A DNA stretch of 64,000 bases from Saprolegnia diclina VS20 (taxonomy: Eukaryota > Oomycota > Saprolegniomycetes > Saprolegniales > Saprolegniaceae): assembly GCF_000281045.1 (NCBI RefSeq), contig NW_008246147.1, positions 59,437 to 123,436 of the forward strand, in the 5' to 3' direction. Position 1 is the stretch's first letter, and the number at the start of each line of letters is the position of its first letter. The position numbers were made by a program, and so were the translations under genes. Below are positions 63,650 to 64,000 of this stretch, in pieces. The notes under the pieces are model-generated. The model had not been told where the DNA came from, ran no database searches, and worked only from the letters and a program-made list of their open reading frames with translations.

Positions 63650-64000
63650 CTAAAACATCTCGACCGATATGAGTTCCACGCGTGTCTTGGCCGAAGTGAG
63701 GCGAAGGCACGGGTAGTACGAGAACGCGCCAGCAGTCGGATTCCGCAAGCTCGTGTGGTACGTGCCATTGATGTTGATGTGCACTCGACTCTTCGTAGTG
63801 CTCCAGACACACGTTAGCTGTACGTTTTCAGCTGCAAATTTTGGATGTTTGCTCGGCCCATTGGCGGCATCCGTCCACGAAAACAAGAGTTTGCCCAAGG
63901 AGCCCGAGGGATGAAAGTGGTCGCGCGTCGCGTAGCCAATGGCGACATTGGTGCGCGATGCCAGCTTGACCGTAAACGATCGCACAGGGCGCGTCGCCAA
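63650..64000 (-). CDS. SPRY/B30.2-like domain protein, C-terminal part (runs off right edge)
   Basis: 116 codons ending in TAG at 63650; the frame is open to the window edge, so the start lies beyond. The segment RSFTVKLASRTNVAIGYATR, then LGKLLFSWTDAANGPSKHPK, ENVQLTCVWSTTKSRVHINI and GAFSYYPCLRLTSAKTRVEL, shows the alternating hydrophobic strands of a SPRY-type beta-sandwich. A concluding strand (VELISVEMF) ends the protein. The assignment is weak because only one fold part is visible. Its 3' end faces the start of the coiled-coil gene, about 190 bp away, so the two reverse genes are in tandem. Confidence 0.5.
   Translation of the reverse strand: MATRPVRSFTVKLASRTNVAIGYATRDHFHPSGSLGKLLFSWTDAANGPSKHPKFAAENVQLTCVWSTTKSRVHININGTYHTSLRNPTAGAFSYYPCLRLTSAKTRVELISVEMF

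Overview
The window is eukaryotic nuclear DNA, most likely from a water mould (oomycete) of the Saprolegniales. This is inferred from compact GC-rich genes, introns of almost constant size (about 40-60 nt, usually GTAC...TAG), flagellum-type genes, and gene families such as a mitochondrial COX6A, a VPS13, a KIF4-type kinesin and a lineage-type LRR protein. No rRNA, tRNA, CRISPR, plasmid or viral feature was found.

Layout, left to right. 1-6848: 5' two-thirds of a VPS13 lipid-transfer gene, leaving the window at the left edge. 7.9-12.9 kb: three forward genes: striatin, RRP1/Nop52 with a histone-H1-like tail, and cytochrome oxidase VIa. 13.3-15.2 kb: two small membrane proteins and a ribosomal P2-like stalk protein that lacks its acidic tail. 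15.4-18.8 kb: a USP47-type deubiquitinase. 19.6-25.5 kb: an orphan ~300-residue family (one intact gene, one truncated head-to-head copy, one relic) around a chromokinesin. 25.7-27.4 kb: an LRR-like gene cut by one in-frame stop. 28.1-36.1 kb: one ~8 kb reverse gene that I reconstruct as 15 exons encoding a ~2,451-residue EF-hand/ankyrin protein. 36.8-44.8 kb: a secreted GPI-type metallophosphatase, a hAT-derived BED-finger gene, an LYR protein, a flotillin and CDP-diacylglycerol synthase. 46-53.2 kb: a secreted haem peroxidase, a protein with three SUMO-like domains, a CFAP97 (Hemingway) protein and threonyl-tRNA synthetase. 53.2-58.7 kb: a duplication cluster of pseudokinase-TM-NHL membrane proteins with fragments, including a stray piece of the neighbouring tRNA synthetase gene. 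59-64 kb: a kelch gene, a coiled-coil/propeller gene and the end of a SPRY-like gene.

Most genes are housekeeping or cytoskeletal and are not an operon-like system. Three stretches look lineage-specific and unusual: the pseudokinase-NHL cluster, the giant ankyrin gene, and the orphan family at 19.6-25.5 kb. Splice models were built by hand. They were checked by phase, by total CDS length divisible by three and by domain continuity, but no transcript evidence was available.
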